Assembly (NCBI GenBank): GCA_040506895.1
Contig: JBEVVY010000001.1
Location: forward strand, 3,766,539 to 3,830,538
Length of the DNA stretch: 64,000 nucleotides
Direction: 5' to 3'
Origin: Sedimenticola_A sp040506895
GTDB taxonomy: Bacteria > Pseudomonadota > Gammaproteobacteria > Chromatiales > Chromatiaceae
The position numbers and the translations under genes are program-made. Position 1 is the stretch's first letter. Every line of letters starts with the position of its first letter. Shown here piece after piece: positions 7,904 through 17,453 of this stretch. Below the pieces are notes generated by a model. That model was not told where the DNA came from, did no database searches, and worked only from the letters and a program-made list of their open reading frames with translations.

Positions 7904-9218
7904 CAGGCTGTTGAAATTCTCCTGCCAATCGGTTATACCCTTCTTGCCATACTTATGGTGGTTTGGGTCCGAAGATGGTGATTTACTGCTGTTGTGGGTT
8001 ACGCGGTTGAGTAGCAGAGCTACCACAAAATAATGTAACGCCTCTCCCAAGAGAAGGAAACCAACCACGATGCGCGGCGCCGATATTCACCAAGAATCAC
8101 TGTTCAGTACGGTCAGTCCAGGAGCACGGGTACCCAAGGATCATCCCTTGCGCCCAATCCTGGTGATGGTGGATACGGCACTGAAGGCGATGGATGCAGA
8201 TTTTGCCGTCCTCTATGCCGACTCTGGCCGGGAGTCGATTCCACCTGAGAAACTGTTTCGCTGGTTTGTCGGCTTTTCGATGGATGACGAGGTCTGGGAT
8301 CACTCGACTTTCACCGAGAACCGCGACCGCCTGTTGGGTGGTGAGATAGCCAATCGTTTCTTCGCCCAGGTGCTTGGTCAGGCGGAACACGCCGGACTGC
8401 TATCGACGGAACACTTTAACGTGGATGGCACAATGATCGAGGCACTGGCCTCGCTGAAGAGCTACCGTCCCAAGGATGAAGACGAACCGCCAGAAGGTGG
8501 TGGCCGGAATCCCTCAGTGGATTTCCACGGGGAAAAGCGCAGTCGGGATACCCATGAATCGAAGACAGACAAGGATGCCCTGCTGTTCAAGAAGAGCAAG
8601 GAAACGGCAGCCAAGTTGAGCTACCTTGGTCATATCCTGATGGAGAACCGTAACGGTCTGATAACGGATACCCGAGTAACCCAGGCCACGGGCAAGGCGG
8701 AGCGAGAGGCAGCCACCGATATGGTCTGTGCGCTCGGTGGCACGCATCGCGTGACGCTGGGCGCGGACAAAAACTATGACACCAAGGGCTTCGTGGATGA
8801 GATGCGTTGCGCGAATGTGACGCCCCATGTTGCCCAGAACACGACCAATCGTTCATCTGCTATTGATAAGCGAACCACCCGTCACCCGGGTTACAAGACC
8901 AGCCAGGTGATCCGAAAGCGGATCGAAGAATGCTTTGGTTGGGCGAAGACCGTGGGTGGCCTGCGCAAGAGTCGGTTCATTGGCCAAGAGAAGTTGGGAT
9001 TTCAATTTACCCTGACCTTCGCTGCCTACAACCTGATCCGCATGCGCAATCTGGGGGTAGTGTCGTGCTGATGGGAAAGGTGTCGAGGGAGTGGTCCGCC
9101 TCGAATGGCGATATCGAGCCTATTTCACGCCGTTACGCCCACTTGTCTAGCGAAAATCAGGCAGACGGTGTCGGGCTCATGAATTGGGGTGAAAATCAGG
9201 GGCTATTTCAACAGCCTG
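7904..9218 (+). mobile_element. IS5-family-like insertion sequence
   Basis: The terminal inverted repeats begin CAGGCTGTTGAAAT at 7904 and, on the other strand, at 9218. They enclose one transposase gene. The length, about 1.3 kb, fits the family. No target duplication is visible in the flanks, which suggests rearrangement after insertion. The element lies between the tRNA remnant and an AT-rich gene whose start codon is only 12 bases beyond the right end. Confidence 0.8.
8070..9071 (+). CDS. IS5-family transposase, probably internally deleted
   Basis: A 333-residue DDE transposase with the N-terminal IS5-type domain (HPLRPI...GRESIPPEKL) and a C-terminal region with the conserved ADKNYDT segment and RIEECFGWAKT, which carries the family glutamate. 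In complete relatives a stretch of about 25-30 residues with a LRALL...RSERxLMEQLxYNLL pattern normally lies between PPEKL and FRWFVG. Here residue 62 joins directly to FRWFVG, so an in-frame deletion is likely and the enzyme may be inactive. This comparison is from memory of the family. The ATG at 8070 follows a GAGAAGG ribosome site. Confidence 0.8.
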   Translation: MRGADIHQESLFSTVSPGARVPKDHPLRPILVMVDTALKAMDADFAVLYADSGRESIPPEKLFRWFVGFSMDDEVWDHSTFTENRDRLLGGEIANRFFAQVLGQAEHAGLLSTEHFNVDGTMIEALASLKSYRPKDEDEPPEGGGRNPSVDFHGEKRSRDTHESKTDKDALLFKKSKETAAKLSYLGHILMENRNGLITDTRVTQATGKAEREAATDMVCALGGTHRVTLGADKNYDTKGFVDEMRCANVTPHVAQNTTNRSSAIDKRTTRHPGYKTSQVIRKRIEECFGWAKTVGGLRKSRFIGQEKLGFQFTLTFAAYNLIRMRNLGVVSC

Positions 9219-9229
9219 GTAAAACTGTA

Positions 9230-10300
9230 ATGAAATTATTTAAAAACTTGTTTTGTTTTGTTTTATTAATTTATTCTTTTAACTTATATGGTATGGCTCC
9301 TCGTCAACAAGTAACTGTGTCAGTTGTCAATAAAATAGAAGTTATTTGGGTTGATCCACCTCCTTCAGGACAGCCTTATGAGTTTTATGCAAACGGAAAT
9401 CAACAAGCTCCAATTGCTGTTAAAGTATATTTAAGCAATTATGAACCAAATATAAAGCCTGAAAATGTATTTAATAATTTGAAATTTTACCAACAAAACA
9501 CTAGAGATTATTTTGGTAAAGATGAAATGCGTAATGGCGGTTTAGTGACATTAAAAAAGAATGGTTATCAGCATGGCATCTTTAAACAAAACAGTAATCA
9601 AAAACCACCTATAGACTTCATAGGATTAAAGCAAAGTTACTTAGAAACATTAAAAAAAGGAGTGCCTTACAAGGTTGCAAAAAATGGTAACTGCCAATAC
9701 ACAAAAGAAGATAAATGCTATTTGTTGAATATTTACTTTCAAACAAATCAAGTTGCTGAACATTCTATTTGTACAGATTACCAAAACAACGAAGATAATG
9801 TTGTCACTACATGTGGTCTCTATCCAAAACCCATATTATATAGCGCATTTTATCCAATTAAATATTCTGATAAGGACTTCATTATATCAAGAAAAGAGCG
9901 AAATTGGCGTAATGATGTCTTCCGCTTTTGGATATGGGATGTAGTTCTTTATAAAACTGTTGATTCAAAGCCAGATTTAATCAAGTTTTATCCTACCTCT
10001 ACAGTAAAATTAACATCGCAAGCATGTAGTTGGGGTAGCCATGAAAAATTTTCACAGTGCACCGGCACTGTAAAGACCAGCACTGATAAAACAGGCATTC
10101 GTACATTATATTTTCTTGATAAAAACCCTCCAAGTTCTGACCCAAATAGATTATTTTATACAGGATATTATATCGCAGCTGTATTCGGTATTCCTGTAGT
10201 ATCGAAATCTTATACGAGTACAGAAACGTTTTTTTATACAGATGTATACGGAAACAGTGGTAGTACTGTCATTCGTACTTGTTTCGGTGATGCTTGCTAA
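9230..10300 (+). CDS. Secreted cysteine-containing protein of unknown function (356 aa)
   Basis: The frame is open from 8930 through the IS end. The ATG at 9230 is chosen because it begins a clear signal peptide (MKLFKNLF followed by a hydrophobic core, then YGMAP). The mature part is rich in Tyr, Asn and Lys and has about eight cysteines, ending in FGDAC, which suggests disulfides in an extracytoplasmic protein. No known domain was recognised. Base composition is strongly AT-rich compared with the backbone, so it was probably acquired by transfer. It lies 60 bases before the RHS gene and may form an operon with it. The left IS ends 12 bases upstream, so the native promoter may be lost. Confidence 0.7.
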   Translation: MKLFKNLFCFVLLIYSFNLYGMAPRQQVTVSVVNKIEVIWVDPPPSGQPYEFYANGNQQAPIAVKVYLSNYEPNIKPENVFNNLKFYQQNTRDYFGKDEMRNGGLVTLKKNGYQHGIFKQNSNQKPPIDFIGLKQSYLETLKKGVPYKVAKNGNCQYTKEDKCYLLNIYFQTNQVAEHSICTDYQNNEDNVVTTCGLYPKPILYSAFYPIKYSDKDFIISRKERNWRNDVFRFWIWDVVLYKTVDSKPDLIKFYPTSTVKLTSQACSWGSHEKFSQCTGTVKTSTDKTGIRTLYFLDKNPPSSDPNRLFYTGYYIAAVFGIPVVSKSYTSTETFFYTDVYGNSGSTVIRTCFGDAC

Positions 10301-10360
10301 AAAATTAGATCTATTGTTGATCGCATTCTTATGTCTTTATTTTTACTAAACAAATAAACT

Positions 10361-13300
10361 GTGAAACCTACACTTTTTATCAGCTTTTTTTTCTTTTTAA
10401 GTCAGGGAATATATGCACTTGCTCCTGCTCCAAAGCCTCTAGAAGTTGAGCAAGGCTCTTTCACCTACTCTGAAGGAAAAAACTATCACACTCCAGGTAA
10501 GCTTTCTGTAGATCCAAGGACAGGTGCTGTAAACTACAGTTATAGATTGGGTGGAGTTATGGCTGATTTAAAGAGGGGGCCTAAGCTTTCTTTATCTTTG
10601 TTTTATAACTCACTTGATAACTCAGATAGGTTTCAGCTAGGTCGTGGGTTTAGATATAATTTAACCTATTATGTAGTTGATACTCAGCATCTAGTACTTA
10701 GTAATGGTTCTACTCATAAGGTACTATTGGATGAACAAGGGAATCCTGAAATTCAGTACCAAAAACTTAAAAATATAAAGATTCAAAAAGCCACTGACTC
10801 TTCACTCCTTTTTACAATTCTTTATAAGAATGGAAACAAAGAAAGCATTGATAAGTCAGGAAAGTTAGTTAGTATATGTAACTTAAGTAAAGATTGTTTG
10901 TCTTTTGAGTACGATAATGAATCTTTTGCTTTAACAAAGGTTTATAGCCAGAAGTATCAAAGTCGATGGATTGAGTTAACAGTACAGCAAGGAGATATAG
11001 TAGTTTCTGCAAAAAGAGCTGATGGTAAGCCATATCAAACAAGGCTTGTTAGAAGTCAGGGCTTTTTGTCTCAGATTGTTCCAGGAGTTAAAAATAGTGA
11101 TTCTATCTTTTTTCAATATGGAACAAATAAGGTTGTTAGAGAGATTAAGATGCCAGGAGGGGGAGTTCATACTTTTAGTTATGTAAACCTTCTTGTTCCA
11201 ACTGGAGGGCCATTAGCTACTGTTCCAGCCGTGAATCAATACAGATCTTTAACTAAAGAAAGTGGTATAGAACTTAAATACTGCTATGGTGGAATGGGTG
11301 GGAGTCACTGTAATCAAGGTGATGATAAAAACTATTTAGGTTATTTAAGTGGATTAACCTATGTTCCTGAGAAAGATAACCTTTTTTTAAGAGATATAAC
11401 CTATAGGTATCAAACAGAGGTTCATTATCCGAATAGGATACAAAAACGAACATTTGATAAATACCACCGTTTAGTTGGAAGCACACTTGTCACTTTATCC
11501 AACCAAAAACTAAGATCACAAAAGATAAGTTATCCATCTTCTGATGAGCAAAGGTTTTCTGATCTAAAAGATAACTACCAACTTCCAGTTAAGAAAGAAA
11601 AAACCCTCTTTTCTTTAAAGAGTGGAAAGAGTCGTACTTTATCCACAAGTTCCAGCTATGATAGCTATGGTAATCCTTTAACAAAAACAGATGTGATGGG
11701 TAGATTGACTCAGTATAGTTATTGCCAGATCAATCAAAAAGATCAAGACTGTCCTGGATCAAAACATCCATTTGTTTACATTCTTCGATCAAAACGTTCT
11801 TATGATCAACAGAAACAAAATTACCATGAGGTTCAACAAAGCTACTTAAATATGAATGAAAGTCTTGTTACTATTAGACCTCGGCCTATAGTAAGCCTTT
11901 CATCCTCATTAACTTCAGTGAATATCAAACCACTTCCTTTAGAAAGAAGTGGTTATGTTACAACTGATCAAAGTAATAACTACAAAGAATTTAACAGCCT
12001 TCTACCAGAGCTAATTGTTAAGACAGAAAGCAGAAGCCTTTTTAATGGAACGTTACTTCAAAAAGAAACAAGAAGTTACTTTAGTAGTCTTTCTGATAAA
12101 AGGTATGGTTATTTAAAGTCAAGGACAGTAACATCTGGAACTAAAACAACAACCTATACACAGTCTTATCAGGAAAGCTCAGAAGATCTTTTACAGATCA
12201 AAAAGTCATTAAGCCCTTCTGAGTATTATACTTATAAAGTAACTTTGATCCACACACCTAAAGTTGTTTTAGCTAAAGAGGCTGTAAGTGGAGCGTTAAA
12301 AGAAGAAAACTATGATGCTTTAGGTAGAGTTATCTATGAAAAGATGGTATCTGGTACAACTGAGCAAGAAAGAACTCATACATATGTACAACAGGGACAA
12401 AATAACTATGTAGAATCTATTTTCCCTACAGGGTATAAAATAAAGATTATTTATGATGTTCTTGGTAGAAAAAAAGAAGAATACAAGTACACAGGTAAAA
12501 GTTACGTAAAAGTAGCAGAGTATAACTATGACAGTAATGGTTATTTATCTCAAAAAAACGTTTATAACCTTGATCCATCAGGTAAAAGCTATACTCTTTC
12601 TCAAAGCTATGAATATGATCATTTAGGAAGAGTAACTAAGGTTATAAATCCATTACAGGTAGAGACACATAAAGAGTACGATGACGCACTTAACCAAGTA
12701 ACTACCTATAAGAAGTCCTCTACAGGAAAGACTTTATCTAAAGTAACAGTTACAAAGAATAATGAAGGCAAGAAAACTTCTATTGTAAGTTACAATCAAT
12801 CTGGCCAAGCTTACTCTAACTCTTCTTTTACCTATGACGGCTTTGGCAGGAAGAAAACTTCTACGGTCAATGGAAGATCAACTGTTTACTCTTATGATGA
12901 GTTGAGATTTGAAAGATCTGCAACGAACGATCTTAACATAACAACCAAGATTTCTTTACACCCTGTATTTAATAAGCCTGTATCAGTAGCAATATCTAAT
13001 CAAGCTTTAGGGAGTTTAGAGTATGATTCTTTTGGTAGAGTTATAAGATCTATAGATCCAGATCAAAATACAAAATCAGTTACTTATAAGGAAGGTCTAG
13101 TAGATACAAAGACGGATGCTTTAGGAGATGAGGTATCTTTTGATTATACAAAGGGTCTGTTACAGTCTAAATCCTTTACTTCTTTAGATAAAACAAAGAC
13201 AGAAACAGACTCTTACTCTTATAACAGTTATAACGAGTTATCCAAAGTTGATTCCTTAAATTCAGATTCTAATTATACGTACCAGCTTGATGGGAAGTTA

Positions 13301-15319
13301 AGGTCTGTAGTTACACACTATAAAAAGGATTCAAGTAACCTTAAAAGCTCTTACCAATTAAATTACATTTATGATCAATTAGGTAAGCTTTATCAGCTAA
13401 CAGATAGTAAAGGGAATAAAATTACTACTATTAGAAATAGTAAAGGGCAGATTATCTCTAAAACCAAAGGAAATACAGTTTATCTAGGTTATGTATATGA
13501 TGAATTTGGTAGAGTAAAAAAGCTTACAAGATATGGCGGTATTTCAACTATCTACTCTTATGATGAGTTTTCTAGACCAGTAAGTATTAGTCACTTAAAT
13601 GGTACTAAAAAGCTAGAATGTTATATCATAACTTATAATAATAATAATCTTGTAACCAAGGTCATAACAGAAAAGTCTGTTTATCCAAGCTCAGTTAAAC
13701 GAACAGATATTTATGTTTATGATAATATCAACCGTTTAACAAAAGCATCTTGCTCAGGTTTTTGTAATGGAGATCAAGGAACTTCTGTTTCTTATGCTTA
13801 TAGTTATGACTCTTATAACAATATTACCTCTGCTACTACTAAAACAACAAAAGACAAAAATACGATAAGAGTAACAGACAGTTATTCTTATAGTAGTACA
13901 AACCCTGTAAAGCTTTTGAGTCTAACAAGTACAGCTCCAAATCAAAGAACGATTACGTATTCTTATAATAAAAATAACCAGTTGATTACAGAGGATCATT
14001 CTACCTCTAGTTCTTCTTCTGTAAGCTATGAGTATAATCTAAAGGGGCAATTAACTAAAGTAACCAAAGGAAAAAACGAAAGTTTTTACTTATATGATGC
14101 AAAGGGAAGGATTATTTACTCAAGTTTTAATGACGATACTCCAAAACTAACTTATTACTCAGGTAATTATCCTTTACTTGAGGTTACAGGCAATAAGTCT
14201 TTAATCAACTTTGGGAAAGGTCAAATCTTATCGATTAACCAAAAAGGATTGGTATATCATCGTCTTTATTCTCCAGCTCAAAATGTGAGTTCTTACTACT
14301 CTCCTGTAACGAAGAGTTGGTCAGTGTATAACTATTCTCCTTTTGGGAGACAATGGTTAGAAAAAGGTTCCTCTTCAGATAGAGGCTTTCAAGGAAATCT
14401 TGTAGATAAGACAAGTGGTCAATTATCTTACGGTAATGGTCAACGCTTTTATGATCCAGTAAGTAGAAGGTTCTCTTCTTATGACTCTAAGTCACCTTTT
14501 GGTAAGGGAGGCTCTAATGGATATGCTTACGCAGCTAACAGTCCAGTAAATTACTCTGATCCTACAGGACACAGTGTCTTTGGGATCTTGTTTCAAGTAC
14601 TTATGATGGTTGGTGGTGAACTATTAGATCCAGCTGGTGGTGGTGAAGCTGGAGAAGCTGCTGCAAACGCTATTGAAGGGGCTGTGGGAGGGGAAAAGGT
14701 GGCTACTTCTATTCATGATTTGCCTAATGAAATGATTGATAAAATTGCAAAAAGAACCGATTCAAAAGGATTTAAAAATTTAAGACTTACCTCAAGACGA
14801 ATGAGAGCAGCTACTGAAGTTGAAGCTAAAAGAAGGGTCTTAAGGAATATTGACGAGCGTAAGTTAGATCGCTTTAGTACTTTTCCATTACTCGAACATT
14901 TTGAACCTCCTTTAGTAACTAGAGAAGACTTAGTTCAAGAGATGTCTCTTAGAGAAAGTATTGCATCTAGCGGGGTAGAAAAACTAGGATTCAATGTGAT
15001 TCCTAATGCTAATATGACGGATCTTTTGAAAGTTGAAGTATCTAATTTGCCTCCAAAAGGTAGTACATTAGCAAATATTATAAAGGTAAATTCCGAATCT
15101 ATGTCATATGATAGCGATCAAGCTATTATGTGGTTCGGTCCTCAGTCTAACCAGCAGACTTGGCTGAATTTATACAGAAGAAGTGCTTATACAATAATTC
15201 ACTTAGATGATCTAAGTGGAAATATGACTTATAAAGCATTTTTTAATCGACTTTCAAATGTTTTTATTGAGCAAGGAGTCCATTTAGATTTTGACCCAAT
15301 ACCTCTAATTGTCATGTAA
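10361..15319 (+). CDS. Secreted RHS/YD-repeat protein with F-box-like C-terminus
   Basis: A 1652-residue protein starting at GTG 10361, with a signal peptide (MKPTLFISFFFFLSQGIYALA). An N-terminal domain (GKLSVDPRTGAVNYSYRLG) precedes many YD repeats of the type YDxxGRVxxxxxx across residues 400-1330. The RHS core ends with RFYDPVSRRF, ANSPVNYSDP and DPTGH (residues 1400-1404). The following 248 residues are the variable C-terminus. It has an Ala/Gly-rich linker, then an F-box-like motif from about residue 1453 (DLPNEMIDKIAKRT, then FKNLRLTSRRMRA), then an unknown domain. No PAAR domain is present, so Sec-dependent export is likely. No immunity-like gene follows; an IS begins 55 bases downstream. 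AT-rich codon use marks it as foreign. Confidence 0.88.
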   Translation: MKPTLFISFFFFLSQGIYALAPAPKPLEVEQGSFTYSEGKNYHTPGKLSVDPRTGAVNYSYRLGGVMADLKRGPKLSLSLFYNSLDNSDRFQLGRGFRYNLTYYVVDTQHLVLSNGSTHKVLLDEQGNPEIQYQKLKNIKIQKATDSSLLFTILYKNGNKESIDKSGKLVSICNLSKDCLSFEYDNESFALTKVYSQKYQSRWIELTVQQGDIVVSAKRADGKPYQTRLVRSQGFLSQIVPGVKNSDSIFFQYGTNKVVREIKMPGGGVHTFSYVNLLVPTGGPLATVPAVNQYRSLTKESGIELKYCYGGMGGSHCNQGDDKNYLGYLSGLTYVPEKDNLFLRDITYRYQTEVHYPNRIQKRTFDKYHRLVGSTLVTLSNQKLRSQKISYPSSDEQRFSDLKDNYQLPVKKEKTLFSLKSGKSRTLSTSSSYDSYGNPLTKTDVMGRLTQYSYCQINQKDQDCPGSKHPFVYILRSKRSYDQQKQNYHEVQQSYLNMNESLVTIRPRPIVSLSSSLTSVNIKPLPLERSGYVTTDQSNNYKEFNSLLPELIVKTESRSLFNGTLLQKETRSYFSSLSDKRYGYLKSRTVTSGTKTTTYTQSYQESSEDLLQIKKSLSPSEYYTYKVTLIHTPKVVLAKEAVSGALKEENYDALGRVIYEKMVSGTTEQERTHTYVQQGQNNYVESIFPTGYKIKIIYDVLGRKKEEYKYTGKSYVKVAEYNYDSNGYLSQKNVYNLDPSGKSYTLSQSYEYDHLGRVTKVINPLQVETHKEYDDALNQVTTYKKSSTGKTLSKVTVTKNNEGKKTSIVSYNQSGQAYSNSSFTYDGFGRKKTSTVNGRSTVYSYDELRFERSATNDLNITTKISLHPVFNKPVSVAISNQALGSLEYDSFGRVIRSIDPDQNTKSVTYKEGLVDTKTDALGDEVSFDYTKGLLQSKSFTSLDKTKTETDSYSYNSYNELSKVDSLNSDSNYTYQLDGKLRSVVTHYKKDSSNLKSSYQLNYIYDQLGKLYQLTDSKGNKITTIRNSKGQIISKTKGNTVYLGYVYDEFGRVKKLTRYGGISTIYSYDEFSRPVSISHLNGTKKLECYIITYNNNNLVTKVITEKSVYPSSVKRTDIYVYDNINRLTKASCSGFCNGDQGTSVSYAYSYDSYNNITSATTKTTKDKNTIRVTDSYSYSSTNPVKLLSLTSTAPNQRTITYSYNKNNQLITEDHSTSSSSSVSYEYNLKGQLTKVTKGKNESFYLYDAKGRIIYSSFNDDTPKLTYYSGNYPLLEVTGNKSLINFGKGQILSINQKGLVYHRLYSPAQNVSSYYSPVTKSWSVYNYSPFGRQWLEKGSSSDRGFQGNLVDKTSGQLSYGNGQRFYDPVSRRFSSYDSKSPFGKGGSNGYAYAANSPVNYSDPTGHSVFGILFQVLMMVGGELLDPAGGGEAGEAAANAIEGAVGGEKVATSIHDLPNEMIDKIAKRTDSKGFKNLRLTSRRMRAATEVEAKRRVLRNIDERKLDRFSTFPLLEHFEPPLVTREDLVQEMSLRESIASSGVEKLGFNVIPNANMTDLLKVEVSNLPPKGSTLANIIKVNSESMSYDSDQAIMWFGPQSNQQTWLNLYRRSAYTIIHLDDLSGNMTYKAFFNRLSNVFIEQGVHLDFDPIPLIVM

Positions 15320-15373
15320 TGACCCAGTGAATAACTGCACATGGTATCGTAAGCTTACGTGTACTAGGCGCGA

Positions 15374-16950
15374 CGGGCTGTTGAAAAAGTGTCAAATCCC
15401 TTGCTGTAGCAGTTGCGACTCCGGATAATATTCCAAGGTCGATAAGGGGGATTGTCATGCAGGGGCGCACTCAGTTTCAGCCGGAACTATTCCATACGGT
15501 AAGTCTCGACGATTTCGTCCCGCAAGATCACCTTCTCCGCAGAATCGATGCCATATTGGATCTCGACTTCATATACGAACTGACGTCACCGCTGTATTGC
15601 CCTGATAACGGTCGGACTTCAATCGATCCAGCCCTCTTTTTCCGGATGCAGATTGTCGGCTACCTATACGGCATCAAGTCTGACAGAAAACTCTGTGAAG
15701 AGATCAACTTGAACCTGGCATACCGTTGGTTCTGTCGGCTTAATCTGGGCGATCGAATTCCCGAACACTCATCACTGACCCGAATACGCCAGCGTTTCGG
15801 AGAACAGATCTTCCAGCAAGTCTTTGAGCACTTCATTGAAAAATGGGTTGAGGCGGGCTTGGTAACTGGCAAGAAACTTATATCAGATGCATCGCTCATC
15901 GACGCAAACGCCAGCATAGATAGCATGGTGGAGCGTCCGGATGGAGATCCAGACGCCAAGCTGCTCAAGAACTATCAGCAGCGCTACCACGACTTCCGGG
16001 AGGGCAAGAAACAGCGTCGGATCTCAAACCAGACGCATATAAGTCATTCTGACCCAGAGGCCACCCTGGTTTCCAGGAAAAGCACGTACCGCAAGATGGC
16101 CTATAAGGTCCATTACACGATTGACGGCGACAGCCGCATCATTACCGACTGTCACGGTACCACGGGTTCAAAGCATGAATGTACAGTTATGCCAGATCGT
16201 ATCAGTTACCTGGTTGATCGCTTTGGCTTTCAAACACAGGAAATAATAGCTGATAAAGGATATGGAAGAGGGCCAACCTATGAACAGTTTCACAGTCTCA
16301 AGATACGCACCTATATCCCTCTACATGACGACAACATAGGTGCAGGTCGGCTTAGTCGGGGAGAGTTTACCTACGATAGTCGTAATGATCGATATCGATG
16401 TCCTGATGGCCACTGGATGTATCCCTACGACAAACCAGAAAAGAATATTATGAAGCGGTATCGTATCGTGGGAGGCCATTGTAAGACGTGCTCGCTGCGG
16501 TCAACCTGTTTGCCTGACTCACAGAAAAACCGAGCCCGCTTTGTGTACCGAAGCCTTCACCAGAGCCATATTGACAGAGTGCGCCGCCGACAGGGTACTA
16601 GATTCTTCAAAACCAAACTGACAGAACGGGCCTGGAAGGTGGAAGGACTGTTCGGGGAGGCAAAAGATAACCACTGTCTTCGGAGGACCAAATACCGAGG
16701 GATGGCGAATGCTCAAATCCAGTTTTACCTGACGGCATTGACGCAGAATCTCAAGCGAGTGGCATCAATAGGGTCTTTTTTACGCAAATCAGCTCTCAAA
16801 CTAGCCAATATTTTACTTTGGAAGGCCTTTTGCGCCGCTTTGGCAAAGATTGCCGACTTTAGCTTGAAATTATGGTCGAATCCAACTGCACGCTACGCGC
16901 ATTAGAAAGCTTGGTTATTTAAAAAAAATGGGCGGTTTTTCAACAGCCCG
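15374..16950 (+). mobile_element. IS1182-family-like insertion sequence
   Basis: Perfect 15-bp terminal inverted repeats (CGGGCTGTTGAAAAA) lie at 15374 and, reverse-complemented, at 16950. They enclose one intact transposase. The ends resemble those of the IS5-like element at 7904-9218 in their first ten bases. No target duplication was found in the immediate flanks. Confidence 0.85.
15457..16905 (+). CDS. IS1182-family transposase
   Basis: A full-length 482-residue transposase with the N-terminal DUF772-type domain (FVPQDHLLRRID, then RTSIDPALFFRMQIVGYLYG). It has a DDE core (LISDASLIDANAS; IIADKGYGRG; AWKVEGLFGEAKDNH) and a cysteine cluster in CKTCSLRSTC before the catalytic glutamate region. 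Length and motif order match IS1182-type enzymes. The frame has no interruption, so the enzyme may be active. Confidence 0.9.
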   Translation: MQGRTQFQPELFHTVSLDDFVPQDHLLRRIDAILDLDFIYELTSPLYCPDNGRTSIDPALFFRMQIVGYLYGIKSDRKLCEEINLNLAYRWFCRLNLGDRIPEHSSLTRIRQRFGEQIFQQVFEHFIEKWVEAGLVTGKKLISDASLIDANASIDSMVERPDGDPDAKLLKNYQQRYHDFREGKKQRRISNQTHISHSDPEATLVSRKSTYRKMAYKVHYTIDGDSRIITDCHGTTGSKHECTVMPDRISYLVDRFGFQTQEIIADKGYGRGPTYEQFHSLKIRTYIPLHDDNIGAGRLSRGEFTYDSRNDRYRCPDGHWMYPYDKPEKNIMKRYRIVGGHCKTCSLRSTCLPDSQKNRARFVYRSLHQSHIDRVRRRQGTRFFKTKLTERAWKVEGLFGEAKDNHCLRRTKYRGMANAQIQFYLTALTQNLKRVASIGSFLRKSALKLANILLWKAFCAALAKIADFSLKLWSNPTARYAH

Positions 16951-17077
16951 TAGACTTGATCTGACATCTATCGAATTGGGTCTGAAGTATCTGACATCCA
17001 GTGCAGGTATACTCACTGGCCGCGCCACAACCGAACGCCGTACTTGATGGGATAGGTGAAGGTCGCAATTTGCGACT

Positions 17078-17392
17078 TCAATATTCTTCATCTGACAGTT
17101 CATCGTCTAAATGATCGAGCTCAGACGACATTTCTGTTTGCTCAAGCAACTTGACTTCTTCGGTGTTCATTTCACCTGCAAATAGCGCAATCCGTTTATT
17201 TGAAAGCTTTTGCGAACGCAACTTTCGCGAATCTTCGGTTTCATCCTCTACCAAGTGCTCTAATTCAGGCGTTTCCCTGCCTTGAAAGCCCTTCTCAAAT
17301 TCCTTCTTTACATCATCGGGCAGTTCGTTCACATAGTACGCTTTCCTGGTGTCTTTGCTGTCGTTGTCCTGAGCCTGTTGATTTGCGTTTAA
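17078..17392 (-). pseudogene. Truncated CDS fragment with acidic C-terminus
   Basis: The minus-strand frame stays open from the edge of the IS21-like element to the stop at 17078. It reads AYYVNELPDDVKKEFEKG and ends ELDHLDDELSDEEY. There is a GTG at 17332, but the frame continues upstream of it to the IS boundary, so this is most likely the 3' end of a longer gene cut by the IS. The fragment is strongly acidic with no recognisable domain. It may or may not belong to the RecD2-like gene cut at the other IS end. A palindrome GTCGCAA-T-TTGCGAC follows the stop at 17062-17076. Confidence 0.5.
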
Positions 17393-17453
17393 TACTGACC
17401 CAGGTTTTGCATCTAATTTTGACCCGCCCAGATAGCCGGATTATGGCCTGAGT

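Noticed and set aside
8930..10300. 456-residue ORF joining the IS5-like transposase region to the secreted protein
   Set aside because: The first 100 codons are another frame of the transposase gene and the IS right end. The signal peptide begins at 9230.
9700..14600. A CRISPR array or other repeat array in the AT-rich part
   Set aside because: The periodicity is the YD repeats of the RHS protein in coding frame; DNA repeats are degenerate and there are no spacers.
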